A stretch of 64,000 nucleotides of DNA. It comes from Ophioderma brevispina. Lineage: Eukaryota > Echinodermata > Ophiuroidea > Amphilepidida > Ophiodermatidae. Each line of letters begins with the position of its first letter. Position 1 is the first letter of the stretch. Under the pieces are notes generated by a model, which saw only the letters and a list, made by a program, of their open reading frames with translations, was not told the DNA's origin and searched no databases. The stretch spans positions 186,001-250,000 of the forward strand of contig JAMKCH010088182.1 in assembly GCA_023653785.1 (NCBI GenBank), in the 5' to 3' direction. Below are positions 36,283-49,141 of the stretch, piece by piece. The position numbers and the translations under genes are program-made.

Positions 36283-37655
36283 GCTTAATGGGCCATTCTT
36301 CAAAAAAGTAAACCTTTTTGGTAAAAAATGAAGTTAATGGTATTGCAAATTTCTTTACATTATCACGTTAACCACCCTTCCAAGTTTCCTGCATGATATT
36401 TTTAAACAATAATTATGTTCAACTCAAACACCCTCATTTGCATAAATGAATGTGTTTATTATTTTGGGATAAAAAGTGAGATTATTACACCATTTTGCTT
36501 CATTAGTTTTATATTAAATAGCTTTTCATTTTTGTTTGAAGTACTGCATAAAGTATTGCATGGACTTCAAATTTCAAAGTTATGTTGAAAAAATACAAAT
36601 TTATAGGAAATAGATAAGTAATTATCAGAGAATTTTAATTGACTTTGGTATGTCACACACGTGACCAAAAATACAAAGAAGTTATTATTACTAGAAAACC
36701 ACTGTCTCAGTAATGTTCAAATTTCATGTCAAAAGCCAGTTTTTATGTACCTTCCGTTATACAAAATAAATGGTTTAGATCTTTCCTCTTTCAAACTTAT
36801 TGATGTGCTAATTCTGTCACACACTTGACCGGCACTCACCATTTTAGTATTTGGAGGACATACATTTCTGGTCATATTGAAGAAGATAGCAGTGTTAACT
36901 TTTATCATCAGTTAAAATATGAATATGATCAGTTTAAACAATAAACAACAATTAATTTTAATAAAGACTGGTTTAAACTTGATTTCCATGTGTCTTTTCA
37001 AATTTTGGGGTGAAGTAGCCAAATTTAGCAGACTTGCACTATTTCAACACAGGAAATCAGCATAATAGGAGTAGCATTGCTCTTTGCAAGTTATTACTGA
37101 TGATATCGTAGTGAAAGTGTTTGAAATAGTTGAGAATATGGAAATACACAAGATTTTATTAAAATTACATTTTTGGTACACATTAACAATGGTCATCAGT
37201 TTTGTGTTATAAGTCAATGGAGATGTCACACACGTAACCACCAATGTCACACACGTGACCGTACTTAGTGATATAAATTTGTTAATTACCAAGTAAAGTT
37301 TGCTTGTTACTTTTAATTACCAACATTGTTTTAATGACAAAATACCAAAGTCCTTCTGAAATAAATATAAGAATGTGAGTACTTAAATATTCACAGAGTT
37401 TTACAGTTGAAGTTTTGAAATCTAAAAAACCTTTTTGTCTGAGGTCACAAACGTGACTGAACTTTATTTGACCCTCATGACAAAATAACCAATCTGGCGA
37501 AAGTGGAAACATTATTTTTGGTTAGGTTTGGTCTAAGGGTTATTTATTATACAAAAAGTAATAACAGATTGGTTTATTGGGAAAACAGCATTGGGTTGAA
37601 AATCAAAATTTCCCGTTTTTGGGTCACAAACGTGACCGAAGAATGGCCCTAATGC
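36283..37655. mobile_element. 1.37-kb TIR element with six GTCACACACGTGACC-like palindromes
   Basis: Ends GCTTAATGGGCCATTCTTC (36283-36301) and GAAGAATGGCCCTAATGC (37638-37655) are inverted with few mismatches. Six copies of GTCAC-ACAC-GTGACC or close variants lie at 36652-36666, 36816-36830, 37225-37239, 37246-37260, 37444-37458 and 37623-37637, all in one orientation, the last abutting the right end. No long ORF. Confidence 0.62.
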
Positions 37656-38185
37656 ACAACACTGTGCACCTACCCCGTATGTTATACAATAAATTTGTTC
37701 AACTTTCTAATTTTCAGATGAACTTAATTTGCAAAAAATAACTATTTAAAAATGTCGAAGCTCAGGTTTTTATAAGGGCTCCACAAAAAATTCGGTGATT
37801 AGGAGCGATGAAGTCCTGCTCTATATAGGAATGTGTTTCGTATCAGCGCTACTTATACTTGCAGGAAAAAAGCGAGCCAAGATACACTCGAACCAACCTA
37901 TCGCCATCCCTTAAGTCAATAATAATGACATCCGACAGCATCTAACATTTTTAAAAATCCAGTTATACAGCATGGTAAGTGTGCCATATAAGGATTATAA
38001 GCAATTTTGACCACCAATTATGCTCCTGGAGCACAAGTTGTGGCAATCGACGTTCCAGAGCGGAGCTATTCTTTATTTTGAGTGCTGATCACATTAACAG
38101 TATCGATTTATTCAGTAAAGGTTATCACGACTTATTCCGTAAAGGTTATCAAGGATCACAATTGCAAATCTCGCACAGAATTCTT
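37656..38185. other. Unannotated region
   Basis: A local duplication of TTATTCAGTAAAGGTTATCA / TTATTCCGTAAAGGTTATCA lies near 38107 and 38131. Nothing else seen. Confidence 0.4.
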
Positions 38186-38254
38186 GACTGGCATAGGTGT
38201 TAGGTCGCTAAACTCTTGATACAGTAGCCAGGGGTTCGAATCCTACTCCTGCTT
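38186..38254 (+). repeat. tRNA-like sequence, probably a SINE head
   Basis: TGGCATAGGTGTTAGGTCGC resembles an A-box arm, and GGGGTTCGAATCCTA is a good B box. The acceptor ends do not pair, so a functional tRNA is unlikely. Confidence 0.4.
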
Positions 38255-39673
38255 CTTTAAAATTATAAAATTGTAATAGTATTTTGTCAGGTTAGAGGAA
38301 ACAAATCCAAGTCCCCCCCCCCAAAAAAAAAATCAGAAAAACCAATAGTTGAAGTTGGTAAGGTAAACCTGCTCCTGGAACATGGTTGGTGGTGAAATGC
38401 TCCAGCGTGTGCAATATAAGACAATCTAGAAACACTTCTTACTAGAATTTGGCAACAGCAAGTTATGCATTATGTATTATGGAATAAACGACATCAAGCG
38501 AAACAGAGTATTTGGAGACTAGACTTTGTCCAGCAGAATCACACCACTAAATAACACCCCATAGACTTGTGTCAAAAATTACCACAGACAAAATCTTTAC
38601 CACTCAAATAGTTTGTTACTAGTCCAAACATTATGATTAATTTCAAATTTCATTGAAAGATACAACTTATCAACAATTTATGATTCCTCATTTTAGGGAA
38701 AGGGTCAGATTTCGGACGCCAACACTGTTTTGGCTCTGCTGACGTCGTCTGCTACACCTAGTTTACTTAGTGGCGTGGTTCCTACCGAGAACACATTCTC
38801 ACCTCCTGTACATGCGCACTACACTGGCGCGCTCAAAATGGTTAGCCGCATTTCGCGGTCGTAATAACAACCACTGCGGTCGATAAATGAGGGTAGCGTA
38901 TTTTGAGTAATTGAATAATTGCATTTGGAACATCAATTTAACTTGGATAATGATAGAGCATTTTGGCACCGGGCAATTGAAGCGAATGAATTGATACACT
39001 GAAAGTAAGAGGCTATCGAATGGCGACGGTCACACGTGTAATAATTTCCCTGACTCTTTATCATCAGTCTTTTAAAAGCTAACGCTGATGAGGTGTGAAC
39101 CTGACTAACCCGGTTACGTTCAAAATAGGGAACTATCGCTCATGTTCCTCGCTATAGAATCTAATTGTTTTACCCTTTGAAGATACAAATAGCTTGTACG
39201 AATTGTCAGATTTTCCAAGAAACTGGATTTTGAAATACGTATGTTACCATTGTGTTTTCAAGCGTGTGATTATAGCATAATAGCGTAATAAATAATTCAC
39301 ATCAATCGTCATCTGTTGTTTTTCTGCCATCACATTTATGTATATAGGACAAAAACCCGAGTAACTTTATGAGTGCATTATGTTGAAGTCAGTCATATTT
39401 CTTTTTCTTATCTATAAACTGTTGCATGAACGACCTGGCTCTCGTATGAAAAAAGGTCTTCATACTTTCAACCGCATGCAAGTGTAAATTTGTGATAGTA
39501 TAAAATAACACTATGAAAACGATTGACGTGTCAGCACAAACAATGTGGTTTATAATCTTCTACACAGAGTGCAGTCAAAATCATTTTAGAGTGCAGTCAA
39601 AATCATTCACAATGGAAATATCAGAAATGGCTCTTGTATGTATACAGATAAGTTTCAGTCATATCTAATGTGG
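38255..39673. other. Unannotated region
   Basis: GAGTGCAGTCAAAATCATT is duplicated near 39570 and 39590. No gene seen. Confidence 0.4.
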
Positions 39674-39900
39674 GAAAGTGTGACCTAGTGGCTTGCCTGT
39701 TGCGCATTTTTTCTTTTCCAACATTCCCGGGTTCAAATCCTGGTAGAGACACTTCATGAGTTGCTGAGATCAATTCTGGATTTGATCGGTATACCGGCTA
39801 TATTAAAAACAGAATACCTGTCTCCTACATGGTTCACTTTAAATAAGTCATCCCGTCCTTCGGAGGGGACGTTAACAGAGAGTCACGACATGCGTAGCCA
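39674..39900 (+). mobile_element. tRNA-derived SINE
   Basis: The head GTGTGACCTAGTGGCTTGCC (A box) and CCCGGGTTCAAATCCTGG (B box) form a tRNA-like start at about 39679-39752. The body carries CCCGTCCTTCGGAGGGGACG (39853-39872) and GTTAAC, a type of core seen in other metazoan SINEs. The 3' end is unclear and may reach 40020, past a T8G13 run at 39963-39983. Confidence 0.58.
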
Positions 39901-40267
39901 GTTTCGATAGTAAGGTGAAATCCCTGACTGTTTCCAATCCGCCCCAGCCTCAAAGCGGACAATTTTTTTTGGGGGGGGGGGGGAATCTTAATCGGCTGAT
40001 TAAATCCTGACACTACCACAAGCCATTATCAATGATACGCAAAGACCTCTAATTTACCTTTAAAAGACAATAATTAATATAATTACTTTATTTTTTTACT
40101 TAATAATTCTGCTCATGATATTAAAAACAGACAAAGATTCCCCTGAGCTGAATTATCATTAATTCTCACAAATGTATATATTTCCTAAGTTTAATTTATG
40201 TAATATAAGTTGACGAGATCTGTCATTTTAGTCTTGCTCTTAGCTCCGTTGCATTATGCAACTGAAC

Positions 40268-40452
40268 CAAACACATAATGTGAAGAAAATATTTCTGAAG
40301 CAGTTGTATAATAACAACACATGCAAAATGATCGATCGATGAACTACTTAAATTAATTGCCATGCAGATGAAGCAAATGCGTAATGTGAACAAAATGTTT
40401 CTAGGACAGTTGTATAATAAACAATACATGCTAAATGATCGATCGATGGACT
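40268..40452 (+). repeat. Diverged two-unit tandem repeat, period 106 bp
   Basis: Units at 40268-40345 and 40374-40452 share TAATGTGAA, CAGTTGTATAATAA and AATGATCGATCGATG. Confidence 0.7.
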
Positions 40453-42389
40453 TATTGCAGTAGTATTTTCTTACCAACGGGCTTCAATACGAAGTATTTG
40501 CCGCTCCTTCAAACGAAAAATATTGCAATCAGCAAACATCAAACACTTATCCTTGCATTTACTGAATAAACAAAGAGGTGATTTTACACTCATTTCATTT
40601 GTATTCGGTCGTCAATATTTTAAAATAAAAAAATGTAGCTACTTTGTTGGGGAAACTAAACTTCTGGATTGGAAAGGTTACCAGTGGATAGTCGGCAGTT
40701 TTGAAACCCCTTGATGATATATATTGGCCCACACTAGAGTCCTGTGATATTTCAAATATACTTTTTGGTTTAGCCACATCAATGTATGCTCTCATTTGGA
40801 AAAGCAGCCTTTAGCCAAGTAATTCTAATAATGTACCCGTGGGACCATGAAGAGGTTGTCAAATTGCCGTAGAATGGACGCGCTTGACAGAATAAAATCT
40901 ATATCTGAAAAACAACGTCACATCATCAAATTGACTACAATAATGTAATCAATTTATGGACTTAGAAATAATATCAATAATAAAAGAAATTCCTCTAGTT
41001 CATATTTTAACATGTTCAAGATCGGCCATAAAGGTATCTAATACTGACCTGCTGGACTTCATACTAACTCGCAAGATAATGCGTATACTGATCATATCAT
41101 TAAAGATAATTGTCAGCTGAACTTGAGATCATATAGCTATAACAGTATTAACACTCAAGACTATTCTTCAAATACAAAGAGTGTCTGAGTGGTCCTCTTG
41201 AATAAGATTGTCTACGGTGCCGTTTCTTCTGCTTTAATAGCAAAATGCGGTGGTGTGAATATAAATATGACAAGGTTCATTGACTTATGATAAAATTAAA
41301 AGTAACATTATCAACCCTGGCACAGACTCTATCGTCATAAGAGATGTTTAATTAAATACACCGCTTGAGGTGTAATTTGCTTTTGTACGTTAAATAAAAA
41401 TAAAAACAAAACAGACATTTGAATAATTAACCAGTACAAATTTGAACTTGAAATTACTACTTCACGAAAGCTAATCAAGAAGACAGCAGAGATGTCTAGA
41501 CAAAAAATCAATGATGAATTATTTCGTATGTCCCAATAAAAAGATTTTGCAAAATTTTATATAGCATTTCATGCACGTAATAACAAGCTTAAGTGACTTC
41601 AAGGATATCGTAATTGCGGTACACCATTCATTGTCTGTCTCTCTGAAATGTACCCTTCAGAAAAAAGATATCATAATATAGGTCCTTGCAACGCATTGAT
41701 GTCAAATAGATTGAATTTTAACGTATATTCATATTTAACATTATAACAATAATTTCCTATGAGGTCGTGTTAGAGACACTCATTTCATCTTGATATTTAG
41801 TGGCTGCAGCTTGCTGTTTTATACCCAACCCATCCCCATTTTCATCCAAAATGTACAAGTCTATCATGCTCAAACACTACATTCCATCGGCTTTCAACGC
41901 ACGGAACACACTATTTTGCATATGTCCGAAGTCATTCTAAAATGTTAATAACAGCCCGCCGCCTTCAATAAACTCCATTTGGGAATTGTCCTACTTGGCA
42001 ATGATCAATTTTCTGGATAAGCATATATTTTAAATGATTTGACATCTATTGATTATTTATTTCTGTCTCACCGAAGCCCTTCTAATTGATTATTATTTTG
42101 AGTCTTAAACGGACGCACTGCTGTCAGGCAGGTTTCATTGGCATCAAATGTCAAGCGCGGCTTCTCCTTTGTGCTGTAAGGTTTATGCCCAGAATGTGTT
42201 ATAATGTTGCTGATACATAGTATTCGTATTGTGCAGTTTTGATACAACCCTTATTCCTACGATTAATAAATACTCAAATGGCATGAAGTTTGTCTAGAAT
42301 AGAAGAGTACGTGTCTGCGTATTTAATTAACTTAACAAGAATAACATGGTGTATCAAGACCATCATTATAAATAAAACATTTAACTATT
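40453..42389. other. Unannotated region
   Basis: No gene or repeat recognised. Confidence 0.4.
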
Positions 42390-42667
42390 GCAAATGGCAT
42401 TCATGCAATCCAAGGTGCTCAACGAGATTAGTTTGTACAAGTTTTCCCCTTCCGGAAACCATGCTAGGGTAAATTGTTAATTAGATTATGCTGGAGATGC
42501 TGTATTATGTGATATCTGATAATACTCTCCAGAACTTTGCCAATCACGGAGTGGGACATAGGGTCCTGTAGTTCCCCCCCGGTTGGGATCTCGATTCTTC
42601 CTTAAATGGGAATTAAATGTGGGAACTGTCCACCTCGCAGCTACACCTTCTTTCAAGGGACTTGTTT
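42390..42667 (-). mobile_element. CR1-like LINE fragment, reverse transcriptase motifs 1-2
   Basis: Continuation of the same LINE on the far side of the inserted foldback. Minus-strand frames give SPLKEGVAARW, then VIGKVLESIIRYHIIQHL (42547-42490), then HGFRKGKTCTN and LVEHLGL in a shifted frame. These match the conserved start of non-LTR reverse transcriptases. At least one in-frame stop and one frameshift are present. Recognisable homology ends near 42390, before the catalytic motif. Confidence 0.68.
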
Positions 42668-43567
42668 TCTAAACACACCCAAACACTTAACTCCCACCGC
42701 TGAAATTTGTCCTCTCAGTTCAAACGATACATCTTGTTATACAATATGGTATATATTGGAAGCGGGTTTAGGTGTTAGGCGTATTTTGACACCTCATTTG
42801 TGTTGATCGATGGAGTATTGTTAATTAGGCCCACTGACCGAACCCCCCCTCAGATTTAAATCCTTTGACATCACACTGTTACAAAGGAATCAATTGTCCA
42901 CTCCTCTGCTTCCTGGCATGAGTAAAGTTCTCCGCTCAATATGTCTACTGCATAAGCGTATGCTGTTGTGTGAAAATGAGAGGCATCCCTTACTTCCTAC
43001 CCTGTCTGACCGGCGTAAAGACAAAATAGGCATTTTCAAAGCCACAAATGTTTTATTCGGCTGATTCCAACACTATAACTTCTTCATTAATGTTTGAATC
43101 CAACCCATTTTAGTGAACTCTTGACATTATTTCATCTTAGGTCCACTTATTCAGAATCGTCTGACATTGAATGCTAAACATAAACTGTATGTGGTCAAAT
43201 TCTTCGTCCAAATGTCATACCATATGCTGCACTTCACTTGACCGAACCACCCCAGGATTTTGAAAGCGGAGTAAATCTTATTAACAATCATACTGTTACA
43301 GATTGAAGTCAGTGCAATCCTCTTCTTCTCTACATGACAAATTCTCCTTCTCTATAGGGCTTACTGCAACTTTTAAATCCTGGGGTGGGTTCGGTCAAGT
43401 GGGCATAACTTCAACAATACTTCATCAATCACCACAAATGAGGTGTCAAATTGCGCGTAAATAAACACCGCTTCCAATTATATCCCATAATGTATAATGC
43501 GATGCATCGTTTGAATTTGACAGACAAATTCCAGGGGTGGGGAGTTACTCTTTTGGGTGTGTTTAGA
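42668..43567. mobile_element. 0.9-kb foldback element inserted in the LINE
   Basis: Ends are inverted: TCTAAACACACCC at 42668-42680 and its complement at 43555-43567. Similarity continues inward for about 220 bases per arm, for example TTTGACACCTCATTTGTG near 42786 against its complement near 43440. A further copy of a CTTGACCGAACC stretch lies inside near 43230. No coding capacity is seen, so it is probably a non-autonomous DNA transposon. Confidence 0.7.
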
Positions 43568-44140
43568 TCCAGACAATTGACTTACACAACTCATCTGCCA
43601 GACTTTTCAAAATACACTGTGGGATACCACCAGGGCCTGCTACTTTTGATGGATTAAGCTCTTCAATTTTTTGTTTTTCTTTACTTAGGTACTTCTTTTC
43701 CTTCCATCCTTCCACTCAAAAACAGATGCAAAGAACTTGCTGAGGGTGTTTGCAGTTTCCTGTCCAGGTGGAATGATATCAACGGAATCATCTTTCAATG
43801 GGTCAGCTGTATCTTTCACCTTTTGTTTAAATCTCACATAGGCGTAAAAGCTGTTGGAGTCTTCCTTGATATTTCGAGCAAGTTTCTTCTCAAAGTCTCG
43901 TTTGGCAACTCTCACTTCATATTTGGTTTCTTTTTGACACTTCTTTAGTCTCAGTAGTTTAGTTTGTTTGTACTTTCTTCAGGCTTTCTGTTTACGCCGC
44001 ACTGCCTTTTTGGGCTCTCCTGGTTAGCCAGATCGCTTTTCTTTTCTTCTTCTTCTGTTTAATTTGTACACGATGCTGGATAAGTAGTTTGATTTCTTCT
44101 CTTAACGAGACCCAAACCTGTTTTTAATTTTTTATTTCTT
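43568..44140 (-). mobile_element. CR1-like non-LTR retrotransposon fragment (linker and start of reverse transcriptase)
   Basis: Minus-strand frames give, in order, WVSLREEIKLLIQHRVQI with a lysine-rich block (about 44115-44000), RDFEKKLARNIKEDSNSFYA and NTLSKFFASVF (43915-43690, a 76-codon open stretch), then KIEELNPSKVAGPGGIPQ. This is the usual order between endonuclease and reverse transcriptase in CR1/L2-type LINEs. Stops and frame changes break it, so it is dead. Near 43567 the homology is cut by an inserted foldback element and resumes below 42668. Confidence 0.75.
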
Positions 44141-44341
44141 GGAACTTTGAACTCTATCTCTATAAAAGAAGCATAAGGTCACGAAATTACGTATGATTAT
44201 GGTGTGATCAGTTAAAAAACTTTAAGGACCCTGTTAAGACACAATCAGTTTATTATGTTGGTGGTCAAACCCACTTTATCGATCGAGTTAGCCTAATATA
44301 AGTAAATATTTTTGAAAGCTGACAATGTTAAGAGTCTCCAG

Positions 44342-44639
44342 AATGGCCATTGTTTTAAAACTAATTACCTTTTTTTTACATCTTATTCAATACAGAAAAA
44401 AACACATTAGGTTATTGCGTTGTATCACCCAGGGACGGTTTTCCTTATTTTAATATTTTAGTCTGATTCTTGATATGTAAGAGCTTATAATGGCCATTGT
44501 TTTAAAACTAATTACCTTTTTTTACATCTTATTCAATACAGAAAAAAAAAAACATTAATTTATTGCGTTGTATCACCCAGGGACGGTTTTCCTTATTTTA
44601 ATATTTTAGTCTGATTCTTGATATGTAAGAGCTTATAAT
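44342..44639 (+). repeat. Recent tandem duplication, unit 147 bp
   Basis: Units at 44342-44488 and 44489-44639 are nearly identical, differing mainly in lengths of T and A runs and around ACATTA-TTATTGCG. The unit begins AATGGCCATTGTTTT. Confidence 0.88.
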
Positions 44640-44799
44640 CTAAATTCCACAAAAGGTATGGTACTAAAATAATGGAAGACCAAAGAAGGTTTTCGATGTC
44701 GATAATGGCCAAACACAGAATGCAAACTGCGAGTTTTTATGGCTCATTTGCCCATTGATCATACAAAATGAACCATGGGGAGAGTGGTAGTCTAGTGAT

Positions 44800-45560
44800 T
44801 TAACACTTAACTGCATAAGGGGTTTACACTTCCGTTAGTGCATAAGGGGGGGGGGTCCTAGGGACCCATTCATTATAAAACCACTTTCCTAAAGGAATTT
44901 TTAGATGAAATCCACCAAATGTTAGAAGGATTCAAAGACATCAACAATTAAGAAATAAAAACTGATACCAATTGTTCAGTAAGAAAACTAGGAGCAAAAC
45001 ATTGATTTTCATTTTGCGTCGAAATGTGCGAAAAAAGACACTAATTCGTTTCTGCATTTTCTAAGGCACTGATTCACTTAGACTTTTGCTGATTGCTTTA
45101 ATTGGTGAAGAATGAACTATATTTACCATATTAAGCACAAACTTAAATGTATTATTATATATTTTTAGGTTTACTTGTACAATTTACCATAAGTTCCTAC
45201 AGTAAACCGCTATATGATGTGTATAAAATATTATGGCACCAATGGCCTACTATACTTTCCAATAATTTTTTGATTAATTATTTACTTTGTTTATGTCACT
45301 AGATGTATGCATTATGAAAATCAGAATCATTTTTTGTCATGGGCACTTCCGTTAGTGCATAAGGGGGGGTCCTAGGGACCCATGCTAATTAACGCAAAAA
45401 CGACGCGATGGATTTGAATTTTGTTCACCAATGCAAGCGCAACTAAAAGTTAGACAATTACAAAAAAATATAAACCAACTATATTGCGGTGTTAAAAAAC
45501 GCCGGCAGAAAAACAAAATGAGCCCCTAGGAGCCCCCCCCCTTATGCAGTTAAGTGTTAA
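44800..45560 (+). mobile_element. Two-copy TIR element, copy 2
   Basis: Inverted ends CACTTAACTGCATAAGG (from 44804) and CCTTATGCAGTTAAGTG (to 45556), directly bounded by TTAA at 44800-44803 and 45557-45560. CACTTCCGTTAGTGCATAAG occurs twice in the same orientation (about 44828 and 45347), each followed by a G run and TCCTAGGGACCCAT. Opposite orientation to copy 1 and about 230 bases shorter. Confidence 0.74.
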
Positions 45561-47929
45561 TCAATAGTGTTATAAAAAGTAATCCCAGAATTGAATAGGA
45601 GGATTGACTGCAGCAAATTGTCCAACTGGAATACCAATCCTTCGGTAAGCTGTCTTACCGCTGGACGACACTCCCTGTAATTTTAACAAAATATATTTTA
45701 TCAAAGACCATCGTGCATCTAATATATGAACTGACATTAAAATGCTAATCTCGTCACTGGAAATTATGTTGTAGAAAGCTCGCCAAGTGAATCATGCATC
45801 TTTCAAGCTTCTTTGCAAATTATCATAATAAATAAAACATGTAATATTCCTAATTAAATACGCTATAATAAAGCTAATGAAAACAGTAATGAATTAACCA
45901 CGCAAATAACAGTCAATGTCCCTGGCACTGAGGAAAGATGGTTTTTCCCTCAAAGCCTGCAGGTATGCTGATAATACTTGTTACAGTGACGGAAAATGCG
46001 GCTTTAAAACTTTGCCTTTTCTATTAAAACAAAGTATCAGTTGCTTGTTATTGTCAAAATTGGTGGCCTTTTGGTTTAAAACTTTTAAGATCCCCATTTG
46101 TTCGGAAGAAGGCATGCCCTCTCGAGACCGAATTTTTCGAAGACCGAACTAATTAATTATCTCATTGAAATTTTTATTCATAATAGTCTAGCAGATTACA
46201 TGTTGTTGGTATGAGTATGAGCAATCCAGAAAAGTATAGTTAGCAATATCTGCAATGTTTACTTCAATGGTAAAATTTGGCGTAAAGTCAAATTTCCATT
46301 GTTTTATATGGAAATTAGGGACAATCGTCTCTTTCCTAAAAAATAAAATAAAACAGAGTATCCTTAATCGTCGAAACTGCATATTTCCATGATGCTCTTG
46401 CGCGTACCAACAATTTAACAACAATTTTGTCAAGATTGAAGCATTTGGCCCCCTGTACAATGACCAATCAAAAGTTCAATGACCTTTATCATATTTCACA
46501 TCAGAGATATACCAAAATATATATTTTCTGATTCTTTATGTCGAGACGAATCATTCGAGATACTTCTCAACTAAATTCAACCGTTCTATACGTTTAATTC
46601 CTCGTAATCCAAGATGGCCGCCAAACGGATCCTTTGGGACAATATTTCATTTCAACATCAGCATTCTTGAAGAAGATGGCATAGTTGTGCTGAAGATCAT
46701 GTTAGAATTTAGTTTTAAGGGGGTTCGTGGGAACCCATATAATATGCTAGACTCTAAGGATCACACATACACTGCATCTTTCTGATGCACTACAGTGGTG
46801 TATGGTGCCATCAGCTCCAGAAGTGACTCGCCCTCTGTGCTAATCAAAAGGTTGACAAATCATTCATGATTTACGGCCTGATTATTATATTTATTTGGGG
46901 TGAAACATTTTTCCCTTCCTTTTGGGAGAGATATATTTTTCTGGGGGAAAGATTTGACAATACCGTAAACAATTGCATTTACAAAATAAAAGCCTGGGGA
47001 AGGGAGAGGGATTTTTTTTTTTTTTTGTCTTTGTTCTCTTTGTTAAAAGAAATGCGTTTCTTTCTTTCGTGTTTGAAAAGATGAGAGGTTATTTCTCTTT
47101 CTTTTTCATTTTATTGAACATTTGTGATTACTAAATTGACAACTGAGACATAATCCAATCGACGCATCGCCTTAGCATACACATTACATGCAATTAACCA
47201 GTCGCAATTGACCATCCCTTTGTGACCCAACACCATTGCCAAACACAGCGGCATAATCTAATTATTGGCAATTAGCGCATCTATCAAATCTGGCTTTATG
47301 GATTATCCTAGAGGATTATATTTCCGTCTTCTAAAACAATTCGATTCTTTCTGGTAGGTCCTTCATCTATAGAGTTGTTCCTTTCTCTTAAGAATCTCTT
47401 ATACATTATTATATGTCCCCAATCTAATCTCTAATTTCTTATAAATGCTCTTGGCGATTCTTAAATAATCTGCCTATCTTTCACGACGGAAAATCTACAA
47501 TTTTATAAGTGCAAACAGTGTTCCAAAAACGAACCTTTTCAGCAGAAGCCACTCGAACAACTGTCCTTGCAGTATATCAGGGTAGTAATACTGGGCTGCC
47601 ACAACATCTAAGATTTGCTCAAATCTGGTCATGCTCGTGGCAATGCAACCAAATATATCAAGATAGCCCAGATCACGAAGGCTTTTCGCATATGGTTCAC
47701 TATAATCTTCAAATATTATCTAAAATTTACCTCTGATTTCATAAATATGGTATCTAAAAATTTACCTCTGATTTAGACCAATTTTGGGATATTTAGCCAA
47801 TTGTCATTTGCAATTACTACGGTGTCTTGATTAATGTATTATTCATGTATAATTGTACACATTGTACATTTTCTATGGAACATATTTCGCTTCTGTATGT
47901 TTTGTCTTGTTTGTCTTTTTTGTTTTGTT
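45561..47929. other. Unannotated region
   Basis: TCTAAAATTTACCTCTGATTT is repeated once with a 33-34 bp offset near 47719 and 47752. A T run lies near 47011-47026. No gene seen. Confidence 0.4.
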
Positions 47930-48066
47930 TTTAGATGTTTTTACTAGTAAAGAGGGTTCAACTTTTTCAGGCTCTTGCTTTTTTGGTTGTACCTCCCCCA
48001 TCATCTTGTGATGTCTTTTTTGTATTTTTTTATATTATGGAAAATAAACTTGAATTGAATTTGAAA
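47930..48066 (+). mobile_element. Probable LINE 3' tail
   Basis: A pyrimidine-rich stretch with TGTACCTCCCCCATCATC is followed by GGAAAATAAACTTGAATTGA and a GAATTTGAA end, the usual form of LINE 3' UTRs with short-repeat tails. No coding part remains attached. Confidence 0.5.
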
Positions 48067-48994
48067 TATGCCAACGGATTATACTCTGATTTTCATATTT
48101 TGTGACACAACAAACCAAAACTTTAATCGTAAATGTCATTGTTCCCTTTGAGAATGCCCTGCTACCACGCCCCTATGTAAGAAGGTGTCACCTTCACCAA
48201 ACTATATAGGAGCTGTTCATGCAGTATCAAGCTGATGGCGCCTGTACAGCACTACAATTGCTTCACTGTGTGGTTCATGGAGAAAAAAAACACTAAATCG
48301 ATATAAAAACTTTAACACTAAATCTAAGAACTTCTAAGAACAGATGGTGTAAGTTTTGATTCCTGAACTATCCTAGAGTGAACACCAGTTTTTTTACAAG
48401 GGTCGAGCACCGTAAAGCCAAAGACCATTTTGTGGAGAAATTACCACCCTTCCCTACAGTAGAATATGATGTCAGTTTGAGGTTACATACAACGTGTACA
48501 TGTACATTATGTGCTTTCACACACACACACAGGAGTTTGGAGGCGTTTGGCATGACGTTTGTACCTGTAACTCAGCGCAACTTGGTCTATGTACTTGATT
48601 GAATGACCCCTTATTTTAAGGAAAAATAATTTTCAGTGAAACCACTTTCAGATTAAATAATGACATTATAAATTTGTGAACATTCTTACCTATAATAGAA
48701 GGTATCAGAAAATGTTATGACATCGTATCAAAGGATTATCCTCCAAGACAATGGCTTTATTCATTCACATCATATTTGTAATTGTGTGTGAAGTAATCAT
48801 AGTCCGACAGGCATCATAGCCCGGGCTCCATTAGACGACAACGGAATAAGCGTGAAACTAAATTGCGTGAAGAGTCCATCTGAACGTTGCCCTATGTTCA
48901 CCATTGTTCCCGACTGTGAGCCCGGAGGCCTATATCTCCCCTGCCACAGTGGCCAATCTCGCGTACGCGGTTTGCTTTCCGGATTAAGTTACTC
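48067..48994. other. Unannotated region
   Basis: A short CA run lies at 48518-48532. Complementary ORFs at 48368-48602 are mirror images of one sequence. Confidence 0.4.
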
Positions 48995-49141
48995 TATAAT
49001 CCCTAACGTCCCTTACTGCTTTTAATTGTACTTTTGAAAAACCCGGAGCGGACCCCTCCTTTTAAAGGGAGAAATTGCCCTAGCTCCCTGTTTTTGCTGG
49101 TGATTCTTCAGATTTTCCCTTAAAGCAACGTTAGGGATATA
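48995..49141. mobile_element. 147-bp MITE-like element
   Basis: TATAATCCCTAACGT at the left and ACGTTAGGGATATA at the right are inverted. CTCCTTTTAAAGGGAG makes a small palindrome inside. Confidence 0.5.

Noticed and set aside
38186..38254. Functional tRNA gene
   Set aside because: A good B box, but acceptor ends do not pair and the A-box arm is irregular.
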